64,000 nt of DNA from Thermophagus sp052400625 (GTDB lineage Bacteria; Bacteroidota; Bacteroidia; Bacteroidales; Marinilabiliaceae), in the NCBI GenBank assembly GCA_052400625.1, contig JBQTGH010000009.1, one strand, 5' to 3'. This document shows positions 17,699 to 26,318 of the stretch, piece by piece (positions within the stretch are counted from its first letter, which is position 1; every line of letters starts with the position of its first letter). A model generated the notes under the pieces. That model was given only the letters and a program-made list of their open reading frames with translations, was not told the origin of the DNA and did not search any database. The translations under genes and the position numbers were made by a program.

Positions 17699-18811
17699 TT
17701 GACCTCACACGAACAACCAATAACCAAAAATGAACGGGAGCCCATTCCTGAAGAATTTAAAAAACCGGAAAAATCGATTATTGACAAAGGTTTCCGGCCT
17801 GCTCTATGGCGGTTCTTAATCATCTCCCTCATAGGATTCTTAGTTATCGCATTTGTATTTTTAATGTTTGGAGATAAAAAGCAGGATCCATTAAGGACCC
17901 CATTCCCATTCTTCTTATCGATTTTGGTATTTAATTTAGCCAGCGAAGGCAATATCGTTATCAATCGTTATCTGGATAAAAAAGCGCCATGGTTTTTCAG
18001 CATCTCGCGCCGGGCCAAAAGGCAATTAATTTTGAGCTTTATATGGACTTTCTGTCTGGTGATTTTCTCTTTTATAGTGCTACCCAATCATATCTATGAA
18101 GAACCTTTTTTCCGGCAATCTGCCCTTTTGACTATCATTTTTGGCTTTTTGTTTGTGTTGATTTTCAACAGTTCACTCTTCATTAAAAGTTTTCTCTTAA
18201 ACTGGCGAAAATCTATTCTTGAAGTGGAAGCACTCAAACAATCTAAATTAAAATCGGATTACCGAGTTTTGCAAAACCAACTCAACCCGCACTTTCTTTT
18301 CAATAGTTTTAGCACCCTTATATCTGAGATACATTACAATCCAGCGCAAGCCATTGAATTCACACAAAAATTGGCCGAAGTATACCGTTATGTCCTGCAA
18401 AAAAGAAACGACATCACTGTACCGCTTCAGGAAGAGTTGCAGTTTTTATACGATTTTATATTCCTGCATAAAAAACGAATGGGTAATACACTTGTAGTTC
18501 GTACTGACATTCCCGAACATTATTTGGACTTCCATATTCCGCCACTCTCTCTTCAACTACTTTTGGAAAATGCGATAAAGCATAACCGAGCTTCAGAAAA
18601 AAGCCCTTTGACTATCCATATAGAAATCTCAAATGGCAAATGGTTAAAAACATGTAACAATCTTCAACCCAAAAGGTCGGTCTCGTCTACCGGAACAGGC
18701 TTAGACAATATTGCACAACGCTATAAATTGCTCACAGGAGAAGATATAATAGTCGAAAAAACGGAAAATCACTATTGCATTAAGCTGCCTCTGCTTTTTG
18801 ATGCAGAATAA
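17699..18811 (+). CDS. LytS-type sensor histidine kinase
   Basis: Membrane sensor kinase of 370 residues, four predicted helices (about 40-60, 72-90, 110-130, 140-163) followed by a short coiled region and the His_kinase domain. The phospho-acceptor His is in LNPHFLFNSF (about residue 197). The ATPase part has LLENAIKHN and GTGLDNIAQRY. The start is a TTG, because no in-frame ATG lies before the first membrane helix. The signal-input part is only the membrane bundle, so it probably senses membrane or wall stress. It is followed 12 bases later by its LytTR regulator. Placement after the efflux trio suggests, but does not prove, that it regulates that system. Confidence 0.9.
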   Translation: MTSHEQPITKNEREPIPEEFKKPEKSIIDKGFRPALWRFLIISLIGFLVIAFVFLMFGDKKQDPLRTPFPFFLSILVFNLASEGNIVINRYLDKKAPWFFSISRRAKRQLILSFIWTFCLVIFSFIVLPNHIYEEPFFRQSALLTIIFGFLFVLIFNSSLFIKSFLLNWRKSILEVEALKQSKLKSDYRVLQNQLNPHFLFNSFSTLISEIHYNPAQAIEFTQKLAEVYRYVLQKRNDITVPLQEELQFLYDFIFLHKKRMGNTLVVRTDIPEHYLDFHIPPLSLQLLLENAIKHNRASEKSPLTIHIEISNGKWLKTCNNLQPKRSVSSTGTGLDNIAQRYKLLTGEDIIVEKTENHYCIKLPLLFDAE

Positions 18812-18823
18812 AAACCTACAATC

Positions 18824-19591
18824 ATGAACATATTAATTGTTGAAGATGAAATACCCACCCGACGATTGCTGACGGATATGATTCGGGAATTACGGCCTCA
18901 GTGGAAACTGGCAGGAACGGCCGGAAGCATTGACGAAACCCTTGAATTCTTCAGCTTAAATCCGCAGCCCGACTTGGTTTTTATGGACATCCAACTTTCG
19001 GATGGTATTTGTTTCGATATTTTTAAACAGATTGATATAAAAAGTTTTGTCATTTTCACCACCGCATATGATGAATATGCCATACAGGCATTTAAAGTCA
19101 ACAGCATTGATTATTTATTAAAGCCGGTGAATCTAAATAAACTGAAAGAAGCCATAAACAAATTTGAACGCATCCTAACTCAAGCACCCGCTCCCCCCAT
19201 GCTAACCGATTATCAGACCATTGCCCGGCTCATCACCTCGGGCGGCAACAATTACCGGTCACGGTTAGTGGTTAATATTCGCGACGGATTTCAAAAAATT
19301 GATATTGACCAGGTGGCTTGGTTCAACAGCGCCAACAAAATCACTACAGCGTATACTTTTGATCGTCATAATCACATTGTTGACTTCACATTAGACAGGT
19401 TGGATAAGGAACTTAACCCCCGGTTCTTTTTCAGGGTTAACCGACAGTATATCCTAAACATTGAAGCCATTCATAAGGTGGAAAAATGGTTTAACGGAAA
19501 ACTGGTAGTAAAAACCAAACCGGCCAGTCCGGAAAAGATCGTAGTAAGCCGCGAAAAAGCAAAAAGGTTTAAAGAATGGATTAACCAATAA
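18824..19591 (+). CDS. LytTR-family response regulator
   Basis: DNA-binding partner of the preceding kinase. Receiver domain residues 1-118 with acidic pair VEDE, phospho-acceptor Asp54 in LVFMDIQLSD, Thr in FTTAYDEYA and the Lys in YLLKPVN. The LytTR domain covers about residues 145-253 (RLVVNIRDGFQKIDIDQVAW ... FFRVNRQYILNIEAI). The length of 255 is typical. The gene pair is co-transcribed and ends at a strong hairpin. Confidence 0.95.
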   Translation: MNILIVEDEIPTRRLLTDMIRELRPQWKLAGTAGSIDETLEFFSLNPQPDLVFMDIQLSDGICFDIFKQIDIKSFVIFTTAYDEYAIQAFKVNSIDYLLKPVNLNKLKEAINKFERILTQAPAPPMLTDYQTIARLITSGGNNYRSRLVVNIRDGFQKIDIDQVAWFNSANKITTAYTFDRHNHIVDFTLDRLDKELNPRFFFRVNRQYILNIEAIHKVEKWFNGKLVVKTKPASPEKIVVSREKAKRFKEWINQ

Positions 19592-19612
19592 TAATCAACC
19601 CTACTCCAAAAA

Positions 19613-19646
19613 AAATGCAGACCATCCGTAAAGATGGCCTGCATTT
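19613..19646. terminator. Intrinsic terminator between convergent genes
   Basis: 14-bp stem with one A/C mismatch (AAATGCAGaCCATC against GATGGcCTGCATTT) and a 6-base loop. A-rich and T-rich flanks make it usable from both sides, for the LytTR regulator gene and the acyl-CoA dehydrogenase operon. Confidence 0.85.
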
Positions 19647-19667
19647 CTATATATTTCCAATAACCTA

Positions 19668-21383
19668 TTATGCTTCCTGAATTTGCTTGAAGTATCCAAG
19701 GTCATTGAGCGATGAATTGGCTATAAACTCAGCTCTGGCTTTATTTTCAGCCCTTCCCAAACGAATAAATATTTCTGTGGAATTTCTGAATTTCTCGTCC
19801 CTTTCAGTATCAAGCAGCAACAAATATCCCATAATGATATGTCCCGCCATTTCAACCAGACGGCGGGCATGAAAATCAAGATATTCATTATCCTTAACCT
19901 CCACAACACTTCTCACCGCGCGCTCATACTCTTCGGTCATTCCTATCAAGGTGCGACGGAATCCATGAAGTTCGGGACGTAATGGCATGGCCTCATATTC
20001 CCTGATTCGTTTCAAATAACCATCGGTGGTCACGCCTCGAATAGCGGCCACGACCTGCAGCTGTGTGGTTCCCTCATAGATGGTGGTAATCCGTGCATCG
20101 CGATAGATTCGTTCAATAGGATAGTCTTTCATAAACCCACTACCACCATGAATTTGCAATGCATCATAAGCCAGCTGATTACAATACTCACTGCTCATCC
20201 CTTTCAGTAAAGGTGTAAAGAAATCAGCCAAACGCTGATAATACTTCATATCTTGCCGTTCTTCTTTTGTCAAAGAACGTTTTTCTGACAGATGCATATA
20301 AGCTTTATACACATCAACAAAACGGCTGGTTTCATACAGCAGCGTCCTGGATGCATCCAATTTGGCCTTCATCGTAGCCAACATTTCGTAAACCGCAGGA
20401 AATTTGATAATGGGCTTACTAAACTGCTGACGGTCCATGGCATATGCCAATGCTTCCCGATAGGCTGCTTCACTGATACCCACCGACTGAGCACCAATGC
20501 CAAGTCGGGCACCATTCATCAGTGCCATCACATATTTGATAAGCCCCATTTTACGATTTCCAACCAGTTCGGCCGGGGCATTCTGGAACACCAATTCGCA
20601 GGTAGGAGAACCTTTAATGCCCATTTTATTTTCGATACGACGAATTTTTACAGCTTTATGGTTACGGTCGTAAATAAACATGGACAACCCTCTCCCATCC
20701 GAGGTTCCTGGTTCTGAGCGGGCTAGCACCAGGGAAATATTTCCATCTCCGTTGGTGATAAAACGTTTCACACCATTAAGATACCATTTGCCATCCTTTT
20801 CATTAAAGGAGGCTTTTAGTTGTACGGCTTGAAGGTCTGAACCTGCATCAGGTTCGGTAAGATCCATCGCAGCAGTCTCACCTCGAGATATGCGGGGTAG
20901 ATACCGCATTTTCTGATCCTCGTCGGCAAATTCGTTAATGGTTTCGGCACAATCCTGTAACCCCCAAATATTAACAAAACCGGCATCGGCACGAGAGACC
21001 AAATCAGCGGCCATGATATAGGGCACAATGGGGAAGTTAAGACCTTCATATTTTCTGGGTAGAGTAATACCCATAAGGCCCGCTTTCACCAAAGCATCCA
21101 GATTTTTTTGCGTGCCACTGGCATAAACCACTTCATTATTCACAATTTTAGGTCCTTCCGCGTCCACCCCTTCGGCATTGGGTGCCACAATATCTCCACA
21201 TATTTCGCCCACTATTTCGAGGACTTTCTCGTAACTGTCCATGGCATCCTCAAAGTCGATGGGTGCATAGTCAAATTTGTCCTTATCCTCAAAATTATTC
21301 TCTTTAAGGGCAACGATCTTTTTCATCAACGGGTGTGTCAGATGAAATTTAAGATCCGGATTATCTGTAAAAAAATTAGCCAT
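19668..21383 (-). CDS. Acyl-CoA dehydrogenase, long form
   Basis: FAD-dependent oxidation of an acyl-CoA, passing electrons to ETF. The start is the ATG giving MANFFTDNPDLKFHL; an upstream TTG would add 11 residues. Seen: FAD/substrate segments AMDLTEPDAGSDLQAV and YLNGVKRFITNGD, QIHGGSGFMKDYPIERIYRD, and IYEGTTQLQ, where the Glu fits the catalytic base of this family. At 571 residues it is about 190 longer than short/medium-chain enzymes. The extra C-terminal helical region resembles VLCAD/ACAD9-like or bacterial long forms. It is third in an etfB-etfA-acd operon, which supports a dedicated electron-transfer unit. Confidence 0.93.
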   Translation of the reverse strand: MANFFTDNPDLKFHLTHPLMKKIVALKENNFEDKDKFDYAPIDFEDAMDSYEKVLEIVGEICGDIVAPNAEGVDAEGPKIVNNEVVYASGTQKNLDALVKAGLMGITLPRKYEGLNFPIVPYIMAADLVSRADAGFVNIWGLQDCAETINEFADEDQKMRYLPRISRGETAAMDLTEPDAGSDLQAVQLKASFNEKDGKWYLNGVKRFITNGDGNISLVLARSEPGTSDGRGLSMFIYDRNHKAVKIRRIENKMGIKGSPTCELVFQNAPAELVGNRKMGLIKYVMALMNGARLGIGAQSVGISEAAYREALAYAMDRQQFSKPIIKFPAVYEMLATMKAKLDASRTLLYETSRFVDVYKAYMHLSEKRSLTKEERQDMKYYQRLADFFTPLLKGMSSEYCNQLAYDALQIHGGSGFMKDYPIERIYRDARITTIYEGTTQLQVVAAIRGVTTDGYLKRIREYEAMPLRPELHGFRRTLIGMTEEYERAVRSVVEVKDNEYLDFHARRLVEMAGHIIMGYLLLLDTERDEKFRNSTEIFIRLGRAENKARAEFIANSSLNDLGYFKQIQEA

Positions 21384-21459
21384 TTTTTCTCTTTTATTGG
21401 TCAAACACTTATCCAAAACTGATAAGGTAAAAATCCTATCTAAGGAATTTACCTTAAAA

Positions 21460-22479
21460 CTATTTGGTATTTTTCTTATAAGCTTTTATAAGCCTGGGTA
21501 TAATTTCCATCACATCACCTGTTATCACATAGTCTGCAATTTTATTTATCGGTGCCGTAGGATCGTTATTGATGGCCACCACCATTGAAGACTCTTCCAT
21601 TCCGGCCGTATGCTGAATCTGTCCGGAAATACCACAGGCAATATATAATTTAGGACGAACCGTAACGCCCGTCTGACCAATCTGACGGTCGTGCTCGGCA
21701 AATCCGGCATCCACAGCAGCTCGAGAAGCACCCACTTCGCCTCCCAACACATCTGCCAGCTCATACAATAATGAAAAATTCTCTTTTGAGCCCATACCGT
21801 ATCCTCCGGATATAATGATCGACGAGTTCTTGATATTAATCCGATTTTTCTCTATATGACGTTCTACTACTTTTACAACGGTATCCTCCGGCTTCAGATA
21901 CTTTTCAACATCAATAACTTTCACCTCACCTTTATGCTCTTTCGAGTAAATCTCCTTTTTCATGACCCCTTCACGTACGGTAGCCATCTGAGGCCTACAT
22001 TCCGGGTTGATGATAGTGGCCACAATATTTCCTCCAAAGGCAGGACGAATTTGATATAACAAGTTTTTATAATCCTTTTTGGCTTTTTTATCTTCATGGT
22101 CACCTATTTCCAGTGCTGTACAATCGGCCGTAAGTCCACTATGAAGAGCCGACGAAACACGTGGTCCCAGATCGCGTCCCAGAGTAGTGGCACCCAAAAG
22201 AGCGATTTGGGGTTTTTCCTTTTTAAAAAGCTCCACAATAATGGAAGTATAAGGAAGGGTGGTGAAGGGTTCCAAACGTGAATCATCCCCGATGTGAACC
22301 ACATCAGCGCCATAGGGAAAAATCTGTTTCTCAACTTCTTTCAGTTGATGCCCTAAAACCACAGCTTCCAGCTGACAATTCAATTGATTGGCCAGAGAAC
22401 GTCCTTTGGTAAGTAACTCCAAACTAACATCAGCTACTTTGCCGTCCTCTGTTTCACAAATAACAAATATATTGTCCAT
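21460..22479 (-). CDS. etfA: Electron transfer flavoprotein alpha subunit
   Basis: FAD-binding ETF subunit (339 residues). The C-terminal FAD domain is well conserved: GASRAAVDAGFAEHDRQIGQ, TGVTVRPKLYIACGISG, QIQHTAGMEESSMVVAINND, and DYVITGDVMEIIPRL. The N-terminal half has the expected alpha/beta fold (LLGATTLGRDLGPRVSSAL). Located between etfB and the acyl-CoA dehydrogenase gene. It is an ordinary single-flavin-domain EtfA, with no ferredoxin fusion. Confidence 0.96.
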   Translation of the reverse strand: MDNIFVICETEDGKVADVSLELLTKGRSLANQLNCQLEAVVLGHQLKEVEKQIFPYGADVVHIGDDSRLEPFTTLPYTSIIVELFKKEKPQIALLGATTLGRDLGPRVSSALHSGLTADCTALEIGDHEDKKAKKDYKNLLYQIRPAFGGNIVATIINPECRPQMATVREGVMKKEIYSKEHKGEVKVIDVEKYLKPEDTVVKVVERHIEKNRINIKNSSIIISGGYGMGSKENFSLLYELADVLGGEVGASRAAVDAGFAEHDRQIGQTGVTVRPKLYIACGISGQIQHTAGMEESSMVVAINNDPTAPINKIADYVITGDVMEIIPRLIKAYKKNTK

Positions 22480-22513
22480 TTTTTATTCCGTTTTATATGA
22501 AATTGCCATCCTA

Positions 22514-23386
22514 TTAACCGATGGTATGGTTGGCAATCAATTCTTTTACCAGTTCTTCAATATCATCCTCATTGGCCTGAATATGCCTTGACTCCTTAGC
22601 CTGAAAAACGACATTTTCAATTTTTTTGACTTTTGTGGGAGAACCGGACAATCCTAGACTTTCCATTTCACACTCTATGTCATTAACACTCCATTCAGGA
22701 ATGTTCAGGTAAGGCCGGTCATTGGTTAAATCGATATAATCTTCAGATTGGTTTTGACGCTCGGTAACCGTTCGGGCATGTTTATATTTCATTACCAGCT
22801 TGGCATTACGGGGTCTGCAGGGGGCTGCCGACCCATTAATGGTTACCACTGCCGGCATCGGACATTCAACCGTTTCCACGCCTCGTTCCAGACGTCGCTT
22901 AACAGCTATTTGACCATTATCGGCACTAAAAATCTCTTCCACATAAGTAACCTGAGGAAGATTCAATTTTTCGGCCACCTGTGGTCCTACTTGAGCCGTA
23001 TCTCCGTCAATAGCTTGACGTCCGGCAAGAATCAAGTCGTAATCCTTAATTTTTCGGATTGCACAAGACAAAGCATACGACGTGGCCAGGGTATCGGATC
23101 CGGCAAAAGCACGATCGGTGAGCAAGATACCATCGTCGGCACCACGGAACAATCCCTCACGAATAATGTCTGCGGCACGACCGGGCCCCATTGTTAACAA
23201 TGTAACCTTTGTTCCCGGATATCTTTCTTTCAGCTGTAAAGCCTGTTCCAGTGCGTTGAGATCTTCCGGATTGAATATGGCCGGCAAGGCAGCACGATTC
23301 ACCGTGCCGTCGGCTTTCATGGCATCCTTGCCCACATTACGGGTGTCGGGCACCTGTTTGGCAAGAACAATAATGTTTAATCCCAT
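22514..23386 (-). CDS. etfB: Electron transfer flavoprotein beta subunit
   Basis: AMP-binding partner of EtfA (290 residues). Landmarks: IIVLAKQVPDT at the start, NPEDLNALEQALQLKE, GRQAIDGDTAQVGPQVAEKL, and the signature RLERGVETVECPMPAVVTIN. First gene of the operon, with a recognisable promoter just upstream. The combination with a long acyl-CoA dehydrogenase can serve fatty-acid or amino-acid-derived acyl-CoA oxidation. Whether the ETF is of the bifurcating kind is not decidable by eye. Confidence 0.96.
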   Translation of the reverse strand: MGLNIIVLAKQVPDTRNVGKDAMKADGTVNRAALPAIFNPEDLNALEQALQLKERYPGTKVTLLTMGPGRAADIIREGLFRGADDGILLTDRAFAGSDTLATSYALSCAIRKIKDYDLILAGRQAIDGDTAQVGPQVAEKLNLPQVTYVEEIFSADNGQIAVKRRLERGVETVECPMPAVVTINGSAAPCRPRNAKLVMKYKHARTVTERQNQSEDYIDLTNDRPYLNIPEWSVNDIECEMESLGLSGSPTKVKKIENVVFQAKESRHIQANEDDIEELVKELIANHTIG

Positions 23387-23432
23387 TTTTTATAATCTGT
23401 TTAAATTTGATAATATTCTTTTCGAGGAACCA

Positions 23433-23462
23433 CAAATATAACAAAAGTGACTAATCACCAAA
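23433..23462 (-). promoter_or_regulatory. Bacteroidota sigma-A promoter of the etfB operon
   Basis: On the minus strand a TTTG (-33) is followed after 18 bases by TATATTTG, which fits the TAnnTTTG -7 consensus exactly. It lies about 47 bases upstream of the etfB ATG. Confidence 0.8.
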
Positions 23463-23911
23463 CAGCAACTTAATTGCTCTGCTTTGCTCAGCTAAATCCA
23501 TTATTGCCAGCGCTTAACACTCACCCACAAAAACACATTAGCAATCACCAATGCATCAGCCAATTACAACACTTCTTTACATTTTCAATAATTCGAACAA
23601 GAAGTCTTAAACATGATCCAACAATCATTTAATTTTTATCTGATCTTAATAATTTCATGAATTTTAAGGACAAAGAGAAGGGGTCCTTAAAAAGGCAGAC
23701 AGAAAAATTAGGAATGAACCAGAATGAGGCTGCACATGAATATGGAAAGACACTATTCTCCTGATCATTATCAAGAAAAGGACATAATCCGGTTTAAAAT
23801 TGAATAGGGATCAAACTCTAAACATTATACATTCAGAATTCCCCCCAAAAAAAAGAAATGTCATTAGCAAAATAAAAACAGCTACAATTAAAAAACTCAC
23901 ACATTCTTCAG
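23463..23911. other. Intergenic region with one hairpin
   Basis: No gene is visible. A perfect 10-bp inverted repeat (TTTTAAGGAC ... GTCCTTAAAA) with an 11-base loop lies at 23662-23692. It lacks a U-tract, and could be a weak terminator for the NYN gene that ends at 23912 or an unrelated structure. The rest is AT-rich without clear features. Confidence 0.5.
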
Positions 23912-24667
23912 CTATTTATGATTATTGGGAAGTCTTGATTCTTTATTTCGCACGAAAATTAATTTATTGCTACTTTTAGGGTTGTCGCGTTGCTCAATTT
24001 CAAATTGTCTGGTAGATTTGATCAAGGGAGTTAATTTCTGAAATCCATAATTCCGTGGATCAAAGTTAGGTTGCTTTTTCTGTAACAAGCTACCCACATC
24101 CCCCAGAAAGGCCCAACCTTCATCATCCGACAAATCGTTGATGGTGGTAGCGATTAACTTAATTTCACGGGCAGTAATTTTTTCAAAAGTCTCCTTCTCG
24201 TATTCCTTCTCCCCATCTAAGGATCTTCCCTTTGATTTCCCTTTTAACACTTCAATGTAAATAAACTTATCACACGCAACGATGAAGGGATTTGGCGTCT
24301 TTTTTTCTCCTATTCCAATCACCTGCATCCCGGCCTCCCTTAACCGAGTAGCCAATCTTGTGAAATCACTATCACTGGACACAATACAAAACCCGTCAAC
24401 TTTCCCGGAATAAAGAATATCCATGGCATCAATAATCATGGCCGAATCAGTCGCATTTTTCCCGGTGGTATATCCATATTGCTGAATGGGGGTAATGGCA
24501 TGCTCTAAGAGCATATTTTTCCATTTAGAAAGGTTTGGTTTTGTCCAATCACCATAGATTCTTTTAATGGTAGGATTTCCATATTTGGCAATCTCTTCCA
24601 TCATCTCTTTTACATAAGCAGAAGGTATATTATCCCCATCAATCAGTACGGCTAAATTCACATTCAT
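23912..24667 (-). CDS. NYN (PIN-like) domain protein with C-terminal LOTUS/OST-HTH domain
   Basis: Predicted RNA-targeting nuclease of the LabA/MARF1-like group. The NYN domain (residues 1-145) keeps the acidic residues expected for metal binding: LIDGDNIP, TDSAMIIDAMD and VSSDSDFTRLATRL. A linker (KGKSKGRSLDGEKEYEKETF) leads to a LOTUS-like helical domain (about 165-245; DEGWAFLGDVGSLLQKKQPN ... YGFQKLTPLI), thought to bind RNA. The length of 251 is usual. No partner gene is adjacent. RNA turnover is a family-based inference. Confidence 0.88.
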   Translation of the reverse strand: MNVNLAVLIDGDNIPSAYVKEMMEEIAKYGNPTIKRIYGDWTKPNLSKWKNMLLEHAITPIQQYGYTTGKNATDSAMIIDAMDILYSGKVDGFCIVSSDSDFTRLATRLREAGMQVIGIGEKKTPNPFIVACDKFIYIEVLKGKSKGRSLDGEKEYEKETFEKITAREIKLIATTINDLSDDEGWAFLGDVGSLLQKKQPNFDPRNYGFQKLTPLIKSTRQFEIEQRDNPKSSNKLIFVRNKESRLPNNHK

Positions 24668-24935
24668 AAGTTTTTAATATTATAATCAAGTCTATTCAAT
24701 TTCCTCCACCTAAATCAAACCTCATCGGTCCGATAGAATTCTCACACCTTAATCGATTTAAAATTAGGAAAATTTTATTTATATAAAATTCATCCAAGCC
24801 AATAGTTTTGGAATTTTTCAGAATAAAGAATCTAAAAAGAACATTAGGACATGGCAAAAACTTAGTTCATTCACGTTTACGAATGGCTCTTTTGCCAAGC
24901 ACGATCCATTCCTATCAATCTTATTTTAGCCTTTA

Positions 24936-25117
24936 GCCGAATGAAACTTCCATGAACATCGTTTATAAATGGGCCATTTTTATCACCTTAATAGACCGTG
25001 ATTATTTCATCCGTATAAATTAATGTTAAGTTTTTGGTTGGATGGAACTCGCATGACCATTAGTTTATACATATTCTTGTTGTGACCATCTCACATTGTC
25101 ATGCTCGTATCATTAGG
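24936..25117 (+). repeat. Dispersed intergenic element, copy 3, with a degenerate neighbour
   Basis: The well-preserved copy spans 25007-25117: TCATCCGTATAAATTAATG, then GGATGGAACTCGCATGACCA, TTTATACATATTCTTGTTGT and GTCATGCTCGTATCATTAGG. Just upstream, 24936-24990 carries a decayed version (GAATGAAACTTCCATGAAC followed by GTTTATAAATGGGC). Both lie in the gap between the NYN and GH16 genes. Confidence 0.75.
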
Positions 25118-25152
25118 AATAACACCAACCAACACAATCGATATTCAAAAAA

Positions 25153-25189
25153 AGCCGGAAAAGGGACAGAATGCCTCCCTTTTCCGGCT
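25153..25189 (-). terminator. Intrinsic terminator after the GH16 gene
   Basis: 14-bp perfect stem (AGCCGGAAAAGGGA with its complement), followed on the minus strand by a run of seven or more T. It ends the minus-strand glycan-degradation gene cluster. Confidence 0.9.
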
Positions 25190-25265
25190 ATCACTACACT
25201 AAAACAATTATTATTCACCTTTCATTTCCATCTTAAGCCTATGACATTAGGGAACAAAAAATGGT

Positions 25266-26132
25266 TTACTCTTTTTGAAACACTCTCACATAATCAACTT
25301 CATAATAAATAGGAAAAGAACTCTTGGAAGGGTCACCACCATTACTCCCAATTGCCAAATTAATTAAAATATAATGAGGTTGGCGAAAAGGGTTAAACCC
25401 GCTTTCATAAGTGATTTTATTGATATCAATTTCGTTCAGTAATTCATCATCCAAAAAAAGTTTGATATCATCATGAGTCCAAACCATTTTCCATATATGG
25501 AATTTTTCCGGCCATAAAGCATCTTTTTCCAAGAAATAGTTCAAGGACCGACGTTTACTATTCCAATTCGCATTCCAAGAATGTTTGTCTTTTCCCCAGG
25601 CGGCATTAGCAAGAATACTTTGGATATTGTTTATTAAATAAAACTCCATAATATCCACTTCACCATTAGAGGGCCATCTCCGGTCTACCCCCAGGGTCCA
25701 TATCGCCGGCCATGATCCACAACTCGTATCAATACGAGCTTTTACTTCCATAATACCATATTGGAAAGAAAATTTATTTCGCGAATGGATACAAGCTGAA
25801 GAATAATCAGCATACTTTCTGTTCTTTCTCCAGTCCTTGCTTTCTGCCTCATAACTGTCATTTTTTATCCGTTCGCGTTTTCCCTCAATAACTAGCATAC
25901 CGTCTTTCACAATGGCATTTTGGGGTTGATACCATTGAAGCTCTTTGTTTCTCACAAAACCAATTTCATAAGACCAATAGGCATCTTGAGGAACACCATT
26001 TTGATCAAATTCGTCGCTCCAAACCAATTTGTATCCTTCGGGGATGATTACTGCCGGACCATCTGCTTTGGTCTCAAGAATGCATCCGAAAAACAAAATC
26101 GTTCCCAACAGTGTAAATCCCAAAAACCTCAT
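25266..26132 (-). CDS. Glycoside hydrolase family 16 lipoprotein
   Basis: Secreted endo-acting beta-glycanase. The ATG at 26132 gives MRFLGFTLLGTILFFG followed by Cys, a lipobox-like signal. An upstream GTG three codons away is less likely. The catalytic signature GEVDIMEF carries the nucleophile and acid/base Glu (about residues 157 and 162). SWPAIWTLGVDRRWPSNG and YILINLAIGSNGGDPSK are further GH16 landmarks. The family covers laminarin, agar, lichenan, galactan and other targets, and this one cannot be placed in a subfamily by eye. It is last in a run with GH43, GH105 and GH2 genes. Confidence 0.88.
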   Translation of the reverse strand: MRFLGFTLLGTILFFGCILETKADGPAVIIPEGYKLVWSDEFDQNGVPQDAYWSYEIGFVRNKELQWYQPQNAIVKDGMLVIEGKRERIKNDSYEAESKDWRKNRKYADYSSACIHSRNKFSFQYGIMEVKARIDTSCGSWPAIWTLGVDRRWPSNGEVDIMEFYLINNIQSILANAAWGKDKHSWNANWNSKRRSLNYFLEKDALWPEKFHIWKMVWTHDDIKLFLDDELLNEIDINKITYESGFNPFRQPHYILINLAIGSNGGDPSKSSFPIYYEVDYVRVFQKE

Positions 26133-26202
26133 GCAAAACACCTATAATTCTATTGTAAGCTTACAGAACCGCAAAAAAGAATTTTTCATCAGCATAAAAT
26201 CA

Positions 26203-26296
26203 GGTTAAATCATTAGTCTGATGGAACCTCGCATAACCTTTCGTTTAAACATGTTCTTATTGTGGCAAACTTTCTTGGTCATGCTCGTTTCATTAC
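26203..26296 (+). repeat. Dispersed intergenic element, copy 4
   Basis: ATTAGTCTGATGGAACCTCG, CGTTTAAACATGTTCTTATT and GGTCATGCTCGTTTCATTAC in the shared order. It fills most of the 186-base gap between the GH43 and GH16 genes. Confidence 0.75.
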
Positions 26297-26318
26297 TTTT
26301 TTGTTACTAGCCTCAACA